Shown here: piece after piece, positions 15,837 to 24,343 of the stretch
Numbering within the stretch: position 1 is the stretch's first letter
Layout: each line of letters begins with the position of its first letter
Assembly: GCF_036226885.1 (NCBI RefSeq)
Contig: NZ_CP109027.1
Coordinates: 5,952,001 to 6,016,000, forward strand
Source: Streptomyces sp. NBC_00663
GTDB lineage: Bacteria; Actinomycetota; Actinomycetes; Streptomycetales; Streptomycetaceae
Reading direction: 5' to 3'
Length of the DNA: 64,000 bases
Notes under the pieces: generated by a model
What the model saw: the letters and a program-made list of their open reading frames with translations, nothing else
What the model was told of the DNA's origin: nothing
Database searches by the model: none
Translations under genes and position numbers: made by a program

Positions 15837-16628
15837 GTGCTCTCTCGCCTCACGCGCCCCCAGGCCGTCGCCGTCTGCGCCCTGCCCGTCGTGGCCCTGC
15901 TCGCCACGGCGGCCCTCGCGCCGCTGCCGCTCTCGCTGACGCAGCCGGGTATGACGGCGAACGTCCTCGGCGAGAACCAGGACACCCCGGTGATCACGAT
16001 CGCGGGTGCCCAGACGCGTACGACGACCGGGCAGCTGCGGATGACGACCATCGAGGCGACCAACCCCGACGCGCGCGTCTCCCTCTCGGACGTGATCGAC
16101 GCGTGGTTCGCCACGGACCGGGCGGTCATGCCGCGCGACTCGGTGTATCCGAGCGGGCAGTCCACGAAGGAGATCGAGCGGCACAACACCGAGCAGATGA
16201 AGGAGTCCCAGGACGCGGCGACCGAGGCCGCGCTGAACTACCTGGACCTCTCCGACAAGAACATCAAGGTCACGCTGAAACTGGCGGACGTCGGCGGCCC
16301 CAGCGCCGGGCTCCTCTTCTCCCTCGGCATCGTCGACAAGCTCAACGGCGACGGCAACGGCGGCGACCTCACCGGCGGCCGGGTGATCGCCGGTACCGGC
16401 ACGATCGACGCCGACGGGACAGTGGGCGCGGTGGGCGGCGTCTCCCTGAAGACCCAGGCCGCGAAGCGCGACGGCGCCACGGTGTTCCTCGTCCCCAAGG
16501 ACGAGTGCACCGACGCCAAGGCCGAACTCCCGAAGGGCCTACGCCTGATCCCGGTGACCACACTGAAGGGCGCGGTCACCTCGCTGGCGGCCTTGGAGTC
16601 GGGGAAGGGATCCGTCCCGAGCTGTTAG
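15837..16628 (+). CDS. Secreted or membrane-anchored Lon-like (S16-type) protease
   Basis: A 263-residue protein from GTG 15837, six bases after TAGATT (leaderless shape). An N-terminal hydrophobic segment (AVAVCALPVVALLATAALA) is a signal anchor. The C-terminal half carries the Lon catalytic dyad: Ser in GGPSAGLLFSLGI and, about 43 residues later, Lys in KTQAAKRDGATVFLVP. The N-terminal half is where a PDZ domain lies in YlbL-like homologues; here it is degenerate. It faces the cell exterior. The next gene is convergent. Confidence 0.8.
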   Translation: MLSRLTRPQAVAVCALPVVALLATAALAPLPLSLTQPGMTANVLGENQDTPVITIAGAQTRTTTGQLRMTTIEATNPDARVSLSDVIDAWFATDRAVMPRDSVYPSGQSTKEIERHNTEQMKESQDAATEAALNYLDLSDKNIKVTLKLADVGGPSAGLLFSLGIVDKLNGDGNGGDLTGGRVIAGTGTIDADGTVGAVGGVSLKTQAAKRDGATVFLVPKDECTDAKAELPKGLRLIPVTTLKGAVTSLAALESGKGSVPSC

Positions 16629-16660
16629 GCGAGGGTCCCTCCGAGGCTCCTCCGGCAGGG

Positions 16661-17623
16661 TCACCCCTCCTTCACGAAGCCCTCTGTCTTCATCCAGTCC
16701 AGGGCCACCTGGTGGGGGTCCTCTCCGTCCACGTCCACCTTGGCGTTCAGTTCCTGGGCCACCGTGTTGTTCAGCTTCTTCGTGACCGGGTCGAGGATCT
16801 TCTCGATCGCCGGCCACTTCTTCAGGGACTTGGAGTTGATCTCGGGGGCGGCGTTGTAGTTGGGGAAGAACTTCTTGTCGTCCTGCATGACCGTGAGGTT
16901 CATGGACCTGATGCGGCCGTCGGTCGTGAAGACCTCGCCGTAGGTGCAACTGCCCTTCTTCACCTGGGTGTAGATGATCCCGGTGTCCATCTGCGTGATG
17001 TTCTTCGCGGGGACGCTCATGCCGTACGCCTTCTCCATGCCCGGCAGTCCGTCCGCGCGGTTGGCGAACTCGCTCTCCACGCACAGCGTCACCGCACCGG
17101 GGTCGGACTTCGAGAGGGCGGCCACGTCCGACAGCGTCTTCGTGCCGTACTTCTTGAAGTTGGCCGCGTTCATCGCCAGCGCGTAGGTGTTGTTCAGCGC
17201 CGCGGGGGCCAGCCATGTCAGGCCGTTCTTCAGGTCGGCCTTGCGGACCGCCTCCCACTGCGCCCGCGGGTCGGCGATCGGTTCGCTGTTGCCCAGGTAC
17301 GTGATCCAGGCGGTGCCCGTGTACTCGTACATCCCGTCCGCGTCACCGGACTTGACCGCCTCCCGGGCCCCGATGGACCCCTGGATCCCGGTGCGGTCCA
17401 GCACGTCCGCGCCCGCCGCCTCGAACGCGATCCCCATGATCGCGCCCAGGATCAGCTGTTCCGTGAACTCCTTCGAGGTGACCGTCAGGCTCGCGCCCTT
17501 CAGCGGCTGACCACCGCCGATCGAGCCCGGCTTCACGTCGTCGACCATGGGGGAGCCGCTGGTCAGGCCGCAGGCCGAGGCCAGCAGCAGCACCACCCCG
17601 GTGAAAGCAGCCGCGCGCTTCAT
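16661..17623 (-). CDS. Glycine betaine/osmoprotectant-type ABC transporter binding lipoprotein
   Basis: A 320-residue protein from ATG 17623. The signal ends in a lipobox-like LLLASACG, so it is probably lipid anchored. The core (SLTVTSKEFTEQLILG, YEYTGTAWITYLG, LNNTYALAMN) matches the OpuAC/ProX family for quaternary amines. The gene is the last of four overlapping genes transcribed leftward (permease, ATPase, permease, binding protein). It is probably an importer for glycine betaine, choline or carnitine; substrate cannot be fixed by eye. Confidence 0.85.
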   Translation of the reverse strand: MKRAAAFTGVVLLLASACGLTSGSPMVDDVKPGSIGGGQPLKGASLTVTSKEFTEQLILGAIMGIAFEAAGADVLDRTGIQGSIGAREAVKSGDADGMYEYTGTAWITYLGNSEPIADPRAQWEAVRKADLKNGLTWLAPAALNNTYALAMNAANFKKYGTKTLSDVAALSKSDPGAVTLCVESEFANRADGLPGMEKAYGMSVPAKNITQMDTGIIYTQVKKGSCTYGEVFTTDGRIRSMNLTVMQDDKKFFPNYNAAPEINSKSLKKWPAIEKILDPVTKKLNNTVAQELNAKVDVDGEDPHQVALDWMKTEGFVKEG

Positions 17624-18474
17624 CGCTCCACCTCCAACCCCCGTGGCCGCAGCACCAGTTCCGCCAGCGAAGCCAGCCAGTCCACCAGCAGCGCCAGCAC
17701 CACCGTGAGGATCGAGCCCAGCATCAGCACCGGCATGCGCTGGTTGGTGATGCCGGTCGTGATCAGGACGCCGAGGCCGCCGCCCCCGCCGAACGTCGCC
17801 AGTGTCGCCGTACCGACGTTCAGGACCAGGGCGGTGCGCACGCCGGCCAGGATCAGCGGGACCGCGAGCGGCAACTCCACCCGCCTCAGCACGCCCAGGG
17901 AGGACATCCCGATTCCCCGCGCCGCCTCCAGCAGCGTCGGGTCGTTCGCCTTCAGGCCCGCGATGGTGTTCGACAGGACCGGGAGGACGGCGTAGATGAT
18001 GATGCCGATCAGCGCCGCCTTCGTGCCCGTGCCCAGCCAGATGACCAGCAGGGCGAGAAGACCGATAGCCGGGGTCGCCTGGCCCATGTTGGCGATCGCC
18101 ATCGCTACCGGGGCGGCCGGGCGGAACATCCGGCGGGTGAGCAGGATGCCCAGCGGGATCGCGATGATCAGCACGAAGAAGGTGGAGATCACCGTCAGCT
18201 TCACATGCTGCCAAAGGGCCTTGGACACCTGCCCGTTCGACAGCGCGTTCTCGGAGATCGAGTCCAGGTCCGCCTGCTGGAACCACAGCCAGGTCGCCAG
18301 CAGGACCGCCACCAGGACAGCGGGCAGGAAGGTCAGTTTCTGCCAGGTGATACGGCGGGGGGCCGTCGCCGCCGGCGGCGGTGCCTCCTGCTCCGCCTCG
18401 CCCTCGTCGCGGAAGGCGAGGCCCTTGACGTCGTGCTCACCGTCGGGCCGCTGCTGCACAGGGGAGCCGCTCAC
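17620..18474 (-). CDS. ABC transporter permease, OpuBB/ProW type
   Basis: A 284-residue protein from GTG 18474, overlapping the stop of the ATPase gene. A cytoplasmic, Pro/Ala-rich N-terminus (about 40 residues) precedes five to six membrane helices, including FLPAVLVAVLLATWLWF and LTVISTFFVLIIAIPLGILL. The EAA-like loop (LEAARGIGMSSLGVLRRVEL) contacts the ATPase. It overlaps the binding-protein gene by four bases. It is the second permease of the system, partnering the one at 19762. Confidence 0.85.
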   Translation of the reverse strand: MSGSPVQQRPDGEHDVKGLAFRDEGEAEQEAPPPAATAPRRITWQKLTFLPAVLVAVLLATWLWFQQADLDSISENALSNGQVSKALWQHVKLTVISTFFVLIIAIPLGILLTRRMFRPAAPVAMAIANMGQATPAIGLLALLVIWLGTGTKAALIGIIIYAVLPVLSNTIAGLKANDPTLLEAARGIGMSSLGVLRRVELPLAVPLILAGVRTALVLNVGTATLATFGGGGGLGVLITTGITNQRMPVLMLGSILTVVLALLVDWLASLAELVLRPRGLEVER

Positions 18475-19769
18475 GCCTTCTTCTCCCCTCCGTCGCCTTC
18501 CTGTTCGGCGTGGGTCTGGGCGGCCCTGGCCTCCTCCAGCGCGTGCTGGTGCTCCATGGCCTCCAGCCGGTCCGCCTCCAGCAGTTCGTGCACGGAGTTC
18601 ATCAGCGTCTCCATGTCGACCACACCCGTGTACTCACCGCGCCGCCCGGTCACCGCCACCCGCCCCGCGTTGTCCGTCAGCACGGCCTCCAGCGCGTCCC
18701 GCAGGGTCGCGTCGCGCGTCACCGTGTCGTGGACGAGCGTCCCGGCCCGCGCCAGCGAACCCTTCGCCCGCATCAGGTCGCCGCGGCGCAGCCACTTGTA
18801 GGGGCGGCCGCGTTTGTCGAGGAGCAGGATCTCGTTCGTACCGCTGCCGCGGAGCAGGTTGAAGATCTCCTGGAGCGGATCGTCCACGGTCACCGTCGGG
18901 TAGTCGGTGATCTCCACATCCCGTACCCGGGTCAGGTTCAGTCGTTTGAGTGCCGCCCCCGCGCCGACGAACCCGGAGACGAAGTCGTCCGCCGGGTTGG
19001 TGAGGATCGCCTCCGGGGTGTCGAACTGGGCGATGTGCGAGCGTTCGCGCAGCACGGCGATACGGTCGCCCAGTTTGATCGCCTCGTCGAAGTCGTGGGT
19101 GACGAACACGATCGTCTTGTGCAGCTCGTGCTGGAGCCTGATCAGCTCGTCCTGGAGATGGTCCCGGGTGATCGGGTCGACCGCGCCGAACGGCTCGTCC
19201 ATCAGGAGGACCGGTGGATCGGCCGCCAACGCCCTGGCCACGCCCACTCGTTGTTGCTGGCCGCCGGAGAGCTGGCGTGGATAGCGGCCGTGGAACTCGC
19301 CGGGGTCCAGGCCGACCAGGTCGAGCAGCTCCTCCACCCGGTTCTTGATCCGGCCCTTGCCCCAGCCGATCATCTTCGGCACCAGCGCGATGTTCTGCGC
19401 GACCGTCATGTGCGGGAACAGTCCGGCCGACTGGATCGCGTAGCCGACCTTGCGGCGGAGCTTGACCGGGTCGATGTCGGTGACGTCCTCGCCGCCGATG
19501 CGGATCCGGCCGCCGGTCGGCTCGATCAGCCGGTTGATCATCTTGAGCGTCGTCGACTTACCGCAGCCGGACGGGCCGACGAAGATGACGATCTCGCCCG
19601 CCTTGATCTCCATGTTGACGTTGTCGACGGAGGGCTGCGGATTGCCGGGGTATCTCTTGGTCAGGTTCTCCAGCTCGATGGCGGCGCCGGAGGCGGTCGG
19701 CGTGGACGTGGACGACGTGGAGATGGTCGCCGTGGAGGCGGTCGACGTGGATGCGGACGTCTCAGACAC
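18471..19769 (-). CDS. ABC transporter ATPase with CBS pair, ProV/OpuA type
   Basis: A 432-residue protein. Residues 1-27 are Ser/Thr-rich. Walker A is GPSGCGKST, the signature is LSGGQQQRVGVARALA, and Walker B is LLMDEPFGAVD. The C-terminal third (RGRPYKWLRRGDLM, GRVAVTGRRGEYTGVVDME) is a CBS-domain pair, which in glycine betaine systems senses ionic strength. A charged tail ends the protein. It is co-translated with both permeases by 4-8 base overlaps. Confidence 0.9.
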   Translation of the reverse strand: MSETSASTSTASTATISTSSTSTPTASGAAIELENLTKRYPGNPQPSVDNVNMEIKAGEIVIFVGPSGCGKSTTLKMINRLIEPTGGRIRIGGEDVTDIDPVKLRRKVGYAIQSAGLFPHMTVAQNIALVPKMIGWGKGRIKNRVEELLDLVGLDPGEFHGRYPRQLSGGQQQRVGVARALAADPPVLLMDEPFGAVDPITRDHLQDELIRLQHELHKTIVFVTHDFDEAIKLGDRIAVLRERSHIAQFDTPEAILTNPADDFVSGFVGAGAALKRLNLTRVRDVEITDYPTVTVDDPLQEIFNLLRGSGTNEILLLDKRGRPYKWLRRGDLMRAKGSLARAGTLVHDTVTRDATLRDALEAVLTDNAGRVAVTGRRGEYTGVVDMETLMNSVHELLEADRLEAMEHQHALEEARAAQTHAEQEGDGGEKKA

Positions 19770-20409
19770 GGATCCCCCTGGGAATGGTCAGCCGTCCGAT
19801 CAGGACGTACGCGGCGTCGAACAACAGGGCCAGGACGATGATCCCGAGCGTGCCCGCGAGCACCTGGTTGAGCGCGTTCTTGCTGCCCAGGGAGGCGATC
19901 CCGCGGAAGATCTCGTTGCCGAGGCCGGGACCGGAGGCGTAGGCGGCGATGGCCGCGATGCCCATCAGCATCTGCGTGGAGACCCGGATGCCGGTCAGGA
20001 TCGGCGGCCAGGCCAGCGGCAGCTCGACCCGCGCCAGCCGCATCAGCCGGGACATCCCGATGCCGGTCGCCGCGTCCACCAGCGCGGGGTCGACCCCGCG
20101 CAGCCCGACGATCGCGTTGCGCACGATCGGCAGCAGCCCGTACAGGGTCAGCGCGATCACCGTGGGCGGCACACCCAGACCGACGATCGGGATGAGCAGA
20201 CCGATCATGGCGAGCGACGGGATGGTCAGAATGCTGGAGGTGGTGAGGGTCGCGAGGTTCCCGGCCCATTCGCTGCGATAGGTGACGACCCCGATCAGCA
20301 CCCCGATCAGCGTCGCCACGACCATGCACTGGAAGACGGCGCTGGCGTGCTGGTAGGCGTCGGTGAGCAGCTGCTGATGGCGATTGCCGAGGTACTCCCA
20401 GAAGCTCAC
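19762..20409 (-). CDS. ABC transporter permease, OpuBD/ProW type
   Basis: A 215-residue protein from GTG 20409, usual length for the short permeases of this family. Membrane helices include VVATLIGVLIGVV and ILTIPSLAMIGLLIPIVGL, and the EAA-like loop is VDAATGIGMSRLMRLARVEL. It is the first gene of the four-gene operon; about 20 bases before it lies the stop of the Lrp-type regulator gene on the same strand, so the regulator may be co-transcribed. Confidence 0.85.
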   Translation of the reverse strand: MSFWEYLGNRHQQLLTDAYQHASAVFQCMVVATLIGVLIGVVTYRSEWAGNLATLTTSSILTIPSLAMIGLLIPIVGLGVPPTVIALTLYGLLPIVRNAIVGLRGVDPALVDAATGIGMSRLMRLARVELPLAWPPILTGIRVSTQMLMGIAAIAAYASGPGLGNEIFRGIASLGSKNALNQVLAGTLGIIVLALLFDAAYVLIGRLTIPRGIRV

Positions 20410-20429
20410 ACGCCCTCACCCCATGGCCG

Positions 20430-20909
20430 CTAGTCCCTTTCCTGGTCCTCGGCCGCCTGTTCCACCAGCGGGATGATCCGCAGCGGAACCGGGTTCTCCA
20501 TCACGATCGCCGTGGCGGCCCGGACGATCCCATCGAAACCGACAACCCGGTCGATCACCCGTTGAAGATCCGCGTTGGACCGGGCCACAAGGCGGCACAG
20601 CATGTCCCCGGACCCCGTGGTCGTGTGCAGCTCCAGCACCTCCGGTACGGTCGCCAAGTGGGCCCGTACGTCCGGGCCTTGGCCCTGCCGGATCTGTAGC
20701 GTGGCGAACGCGGTCACCGGGTAGCCGAGGGCCGCCGGGTCCACCTCGGGGCCGAATCCGCGGATGACGCCATTCGACTGAAGCCGGTCGAGCCGCGCCT
20801 GCACCGTGCCCCGGGCCACCCCCAGCCGCCGGGACATCTCCAGCACCCCGATCCGCGGCTCCCGTGCCAGCAGCACGATGATCCGTCCGTCCAGCCCGTC
20901 GATCCCCAC
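20430..20909 (-). CDS. Lrp/AsnC-family regulator
   Basis: A 159-residue protein from GTG 20909, nine bases after GGGAAGG; a GTG at 20918 lies right against that site. The helix-turn-helix is VLEMSRRLGVARGTVQARL, and the RAM ligand domain follows (TAFATLQIRQGQGPDV, VLELHTTTGSGDMLCRLVAR). It is divergent from hppD, 126 bases away, and is a candidate controller of tyrosine breakdown through hppD. It also lies just upstream of the ABC importer genes on the same strand. Confidence 0.9.
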   Translation of the reverse strand: MGIDGLDGRIIVLLAREPRIGVLEMSRRLGVARGTVQARLDRLQSNGVIRGFGPEVDPAALGYPVTAFATLQIRQGQGPDVRAHLATVPEVLELHTTTGSGDMLCRLVARSNADLQRVIDRVVGFDGIVRAATAIVMENPVPLRIIPLVEQAAEDQERD

Positions 20910-21035
20910 GAGCGTCACCCTTCCCGGTGGCCATCCTGTACAGAGAACCCGCGCAAACGGGCCGAGTGCTGAGCATATTGCCCGCCCAAAACCAGAACTG
21001 TTGCGCATCTTGCCGAGCCGGAGAAGGCTGCGAGT

Positions 21036-22181
21036 ATGACGCAGACCACACGCCGGACCCCCGACACCGCCCGGCAGGCAGACCCCTTCCCGGTCAAGGG
21101 AATGGACGCGGTCGTCTTCGCCGTGGGCAACGCCAAGCAGGCGGCGCACTACTACTCGACCGCCTTCGGCATGCGGCTCGTGGCCTACTCCGGACCGGAG
21201 AACGGCAGCCGTGAGACCGCGAGCTACGTCCTGGAGAACGGCTCCGCCCGCTTCGTGTTCACCTCCGTCATCAAGCCCGCCACCACCTGGGGCCACTTCC
21301 TCGCCCGGCATGTGGCCGAGCACGGCGACGGCGTCGTCGACCTCGCCATCGAGGTCCCGGACGCCCGCCGCGCGTACGCCTACGCGATCGAGCACGGCGC
21401 GACGAGCGTCACCGAGCCGTACGAGCTGAAGGACGAGCACGGCACCGTCGTCCTGGCCGCGATCGCCACGTACGGCGAGACCCGCCACACCCTCGTCGAG
21501 CGCACGGACTACGAAGGCCCCTATCTCCCCGGCTTCGTCCCCGCGTCCCCGATCGTCGAGCCGCCCGCCCACCGCACCTTCCAGGCCATCGACCACTGCG
21601 TCGGCAACGTCGAGCTCGGCCGGATGAACGAATGGGTCGGCTTCTACAACAAGGTCATGGGCTTCACGAACATGAAGGAGTTCGTCGGCGACGACATCGC
21701 CACCGAGTACAGCGCGCTGATGTCCAAGGTCGTCGCCGACGGCACCCTCAAGGTCAAGTTCCCGATCAACGAGCCCGCCGTCGCCAAGAAGAAGTCCCAG
21801 ATCGACGAGTACCTGGAGTTCTACGGCGGCGCCGGCGTCCAGCACATCGCGCTCAACACGGGCGACATCGTCGAGACCGTACGGACCATGCGGGCGGCCG
21901 GAGTCCAGTTCCTCGACACCCCGGACTCCTACTACGACACCCTCGGCGAGTGGGTCGGCGACACCCGCGTCCCCCTCGGGACCCTGCGCGAACTGAAGAT
22001 CCTCGCCGACCGCGACGAGGACGGCTATCTGCTGCAAATCTTCACCAAGCCGGTCCAGGACCGGCCGACCGTCTTCTTCGAGATCATCGAGCGGCACGGC
22101 TCGATGGGCTTCGGCAAGGGCAACTTCAAGGCCCTCTTCGAGGCGATCGAGCGCGAGCAGGCCCGTCGCGGCAACCTGTGA
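21036..22181 (+). CDS. hppD: 4-hydroxyphenylpyruvate dioxygenase
   Basis: A 381-residue protein of normal length. It converts 4-hydroxyphenylpyruvate to homogentisate in tyrosine degradation, with non-haem iron. The two vicinal-oxygen-chelate halves are visible, each with the iron ligands: His in FQAIDHCVGNVELG and His in VQHIALNTGD, and Glu in VFFEIIERHGSMG. Start is ATG 21036 with no clear Shine-Dalgarno; it is divergent from an Lrp regulator. Homogentisate dioxygenase is not seen in this window. Confidence 0.97.
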   Translation: MTQTTRRTPDTARQADPFPVKGMDAVVFAVGNAKQAAHYYSTAFGMRLVAYSGPENGSRETASYVLENGSARFVFTSVIKPATTWGHFLARHVAEHGDGVVDLAIEVPDARRAYAYAIEHGATSVTEPYELKDEHGTVVLAAIATYGETRHTLVERTDYEGPYLPGFVPASPIVEPPAHRTFQAIDHCVGNVELGRMNEWVGFYNKVMGFTNMKEFVGDDIATEYSALMSKVVADGTLKVKFPINEPAVAKKKSQIDEYLEFYGGAGVQHIALNTGDIVETVRTMRAAGVQFLDTPDSYYDTLGEWVGDTRVPLGTLRELKILADRDEDGYLLQIFTKPVQDRPTVFFEIIERHGSMGFGKGNFKALFEAIEREQARRGNL

Positions 22182-22297
22182 ATGTGGCGTGAATCGACAA
22201 GCGCTTTCGCGGAACCTTGAAACCGGTGAACGGAAGTTGACACTCTCTGGTCCTGTGGGCGCCATCAGGGCGTCCGTGGGAGCCCGGGAGCACCACC

Positions 22298-23152
22298 GTG
22301 ACCGACCGCATCGACCTCGACGTACCGGCGAAGCGCCGGCTGAAGGAGAAGGCCCTGCACGAGGGCACGGTCCTCCAGTCCTTCGCCTTCGACGAGGTGC
22401 ACCAGCACCTGTACGTCCTCCAGGTCCGCCGCGGCGGCATCGGCGCCGGCAACCTCTGCCTCAACAAGCTCGACCACGAAGGCACGTTGCTCGGCCACAT
22501 GAACCTCCAGGGCTTCGGGCACGGCGTCAGCATGGGCGTGCAGAACGCCGCCGACGGCAAGGTGTGGATATGGACCGAGGCCGAGGCGAAGGGCGGTTAC
22601 GGCCAGGCCGTCACCCGCTTCCAGTTCGCCGCCGGAGCCACCCGGACCGTCGCGGACGTCAAGACCCGTAAGCCGATACCGGGTTCCACCAACAACCAGC
22701 CCACGGTCTGCATGGCCGGCGAGCGCATAGCCGTCCGCTACCGCCGCAAGGGCAAGCCGCGGTACCGCGTCTGGGACCTCGACGCCTTCGTGAACCGCAA
22801 CTACGACGACCCCGTCGCGGACATCGCCCAGCCCGCCCCGCACCCCGACCCCAAGATCCCCTTCCAGGGGTACGCCCTGCACGGCGACCACCTCTACCAA
22901 CTCGCCGGCACCGCCTACGACCCCGAGACCAACCCGCCCGCCAAGTCAGGCAACGTCTACCTCTCCTGCGTCGACCTCACCACCGGCGAACTGGTCCAGC
23001 GCATGCGCACCCAGGCCGGCCGCTCCCTCACCTTCCGGGAGCCGGAGGGCCTCGCCGTCCGCCACCGGACCGAGAAGGGCCTCTACCTGGGCCTCGCCTC
23101 GGGCGCGGCCGGTGCCCGCAGGTTCTCCCTGTACGCCAAGCCGCTGTCGTAG
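22298..23152 (+). CDS. P68-RBP/TagC-like protein (teichoic-acid-biosynthesis-C-like)
   Basis: A 284-residue protein from GTG 22298, with GGGAG nine bases upstream. It has repeated beta-propeller-like blades: LQSFAFDEVHQHLYVLQVRR, LCLNKLDHEGTLLGHM, PFQGYALHGDHLYQLAG. This arrangement is that of the phage P68 receptor-binding-like domain, also named teichoic acid biosynthesis protein C in Gram-positive genomes. No signal peptide is visible. Function in Streptomyces is unknown. A new promoter-like TAGGCT precedes the next gene. Confidence 0.65.
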   Translation: MTDRIDLDVPAKRRLKEKALHEGTVLQSFAFDEVHQHLYVLQVRRGGIGAGNLCLNKLDHEGTLLGHMNLQGFGHGVSMGVQNAADGKVWIWTEAEAKGGYGQAVTRFQFAAGATRTVADVKTRKPIPGSTNNQPTVCMAGERIAVRYRRKGKPRYRVWDLDAFVNRNYDDPVADIAQPAPHPDPKIPFQGYALHGDHLYQLAGTAYDPETNPPAKSGNVYLSCVDLTTGELVQRMRTQAGRSLTFREPEGLAVRHRTEKGLYLGLASGAAGARRFSLYAKPLS

Positions 23153-23189
23153 CCGGGCAACAGCCGCAGGGCGGCCGTAGGCTGGGCCC

Positions 23190-23471
23190 ATGGCGAGGAT
23201 CAACGACGTGGGCGGCACCCAGGGCTTCGGCGCGATCGACACCGCCGACGACAGCGAACCCTTCCACGCGGACTGGGAGGCCCGGGTCGTCGGCCTCTTC
23301 AACACCCTGCGCGCCCAAGGGGTCTTCAACACCAACGAGTTCCGGGACGCCATCGAGTCGATGCCGCCCGCCGCGTACCTGGCGGCCTCGTATTACGAAC
23401 GCTGGTTCACCGCGATCGTCGCCCTGCTGGAGGCCAAGGGCGTCCTGGAACCGGGTGAGCTGGATGACTGA
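23190..23471 (+). CDS. Nitrile hydratase/thiocyanate hydrolase beta-N subunit-like protein
   Basis: A 93-residue protein starting six bases after TAGGCT (leaderless shape). The sequence MARINDVGGTQGFGAI, HADWEARVVGLF and YLAASYYERWFTAIVALLE is the N-terminal half of nitrile hydratase beta subunits. It is followed by separate genes for the C-terminal half and for the alpha-like metal subunit, each overlapping. The split-beta layout matches thiocyanate hydrolase and toyocamycin nitrile hydratase more than the usual two-gene nitrile hydratase. Confidence 0.85.
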   Translation: MARINDVGGTQGFGAIDTADDSEPFHADWEARVVGLFNTLRAQGVFNTNEFRDAIESMPPAAYLAASYYERWFTAIVALLEAKGVLEPGELDD

Positions 23472-23766
23472 CAGCGACCGCTTCCCGCCCGGCACCCACG
23501 TCCGCACCTTCCCCCACGACCCGCCGCACCACACCCGCCTGCCCCGCTACGCCCGCGGCAAGCACGGTGTGGTCGTCGAGGCAGAGGGGCCCGCGGAACT
23601 GGCCGACATCAGCGCACAGGGCGGCGGGGACGCGCCGGTCGAGCAGATCTACGCGGTCCGCTTCGCGGCCCGGGACCTGTGGGGCGAGGGCGACCATCAC
23701 GTCGTACTGGACCTGTGGGAAAGCTACTTGGAGGCGTACGAAGTGGAGACAGCCCGTGACAGGTGA
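23464..23766 (+). CDS. Nitrile hydratase/thiocyanate hydrolase beta-C subunit-like protein
   Basis: A 100-residue protein from ATG 23464, overlapping the preceding stop by 8 bases. It matches the SH3-like C-terminal half of nitrile hydratase beta: FPPGTHVRTFPHDPPHHTRL, RYARGKHGVVVEAEGP and VRFAARDLWGEGDHH. The two Arg residues of TRLPRYARGK are in the position where such enzymes contact the metal centre's oxidised cysteines. It overlaps the alpha-like gene by 11 bases, so the three proteins are made in fixed ratio. Confidence 0.85.
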   Translation: MTDSDRFPPGTHVRTFPHDPPHHTRLPRYARGKHGVVVEAEGPAELADISAQGGGDAPVEQIYAVRFAARDLWGEGDHHVVLDLWESYLEAYEVETARDR

Positions 23767-24337
23767 GCACGCCGACGCGACGACCGCCCGGCGGGTACGG
23801 CGGCTGGAGACCCTGCTGGAGGAGAAGGGCCTGATCACCGGCGAGCGGGTGGACGAGGCCATCGACGCCTTCCTCGCCTCCTCGTCCCCCGCCAACGGCG
23901 CCCGGGTGGTCGCCCGCGCCTGGACCGACGACGCCTTCAGGTCCCGGCTGCTGGCGGACGGCACGGCCGCGGTGCGGGAACTCGGGTACATGGACGGCTC
24001 GTACCAGCGCCTGCGCGTCGTGGCGAACACCGCGACGACCCACAACGTCGTCGTCTGCACCCTCTGCTCCTGCTATCCGCTCCGCCTCCTCGGCCCGTCC
24101 CCCAGCTGGTACAAGTCGGAGGCGTACCGCTCCCGCGTGGTGCGTGAACCCCGTGCCGTGCTACGGGAGTTCGGCCTGGAACTGCCCGACACCGTCGACA
24201 TCACGGTGTGGGACTCCAGCGCCGAGACCCGCTACCTGGTCCTGCCACGCAGGCCGGAGGGGACCGAGGGGCTCGGGGAGGAGGAGCTGACGGCACTCGT
24301 CACCCGCAACGCGCTCATCGGCACGGCCGCGGTCTGA
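23756..24337 (+). CDS. Nitrile hydratase alpha-like (metal-binding) subunit, cobalt type
   Basis: A 193-residue protein from GTG 23756. The metal site CTLCSCYP at about residue 101 carries Thr between the first two Cys, as in cobalt-type enzymes (iron types have CSLCSC). Typical blocks follow: WYKSEAYRSRVVREPRAVL and VDITVWDSSAETRYLVLP. The enzyme would hydrate a nitrile to an amide or hydrolyse thiocyanate. No amidase or metallochaperone gene is adjacent. Confidence 0.9.
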   Translation: MTGEHADATTARRVRRLETLLEEKGLITGERVDEAIDAFLASSSPANGARVVARAWTDDAFRSRLLADGTAAVRELGYMDGSYQRLRVVANTATTHNVVVCTLCSCYPLRLLGPSPSWYKSEAYRSRVVREPRAVLREFGLELPDTVDITVWDSSAETRYLVLPRRPEGTEGLGEEELTALVTRNALIGTAAV

Positions 24338-24343
24338 GCCCGC

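Noticed and set aside
16661..18286. 541-residue minus-strand frame
   Set aside because: The real binding protein begins at ATG 17623; the upstream part is out of frame with the permease gene that covers it.
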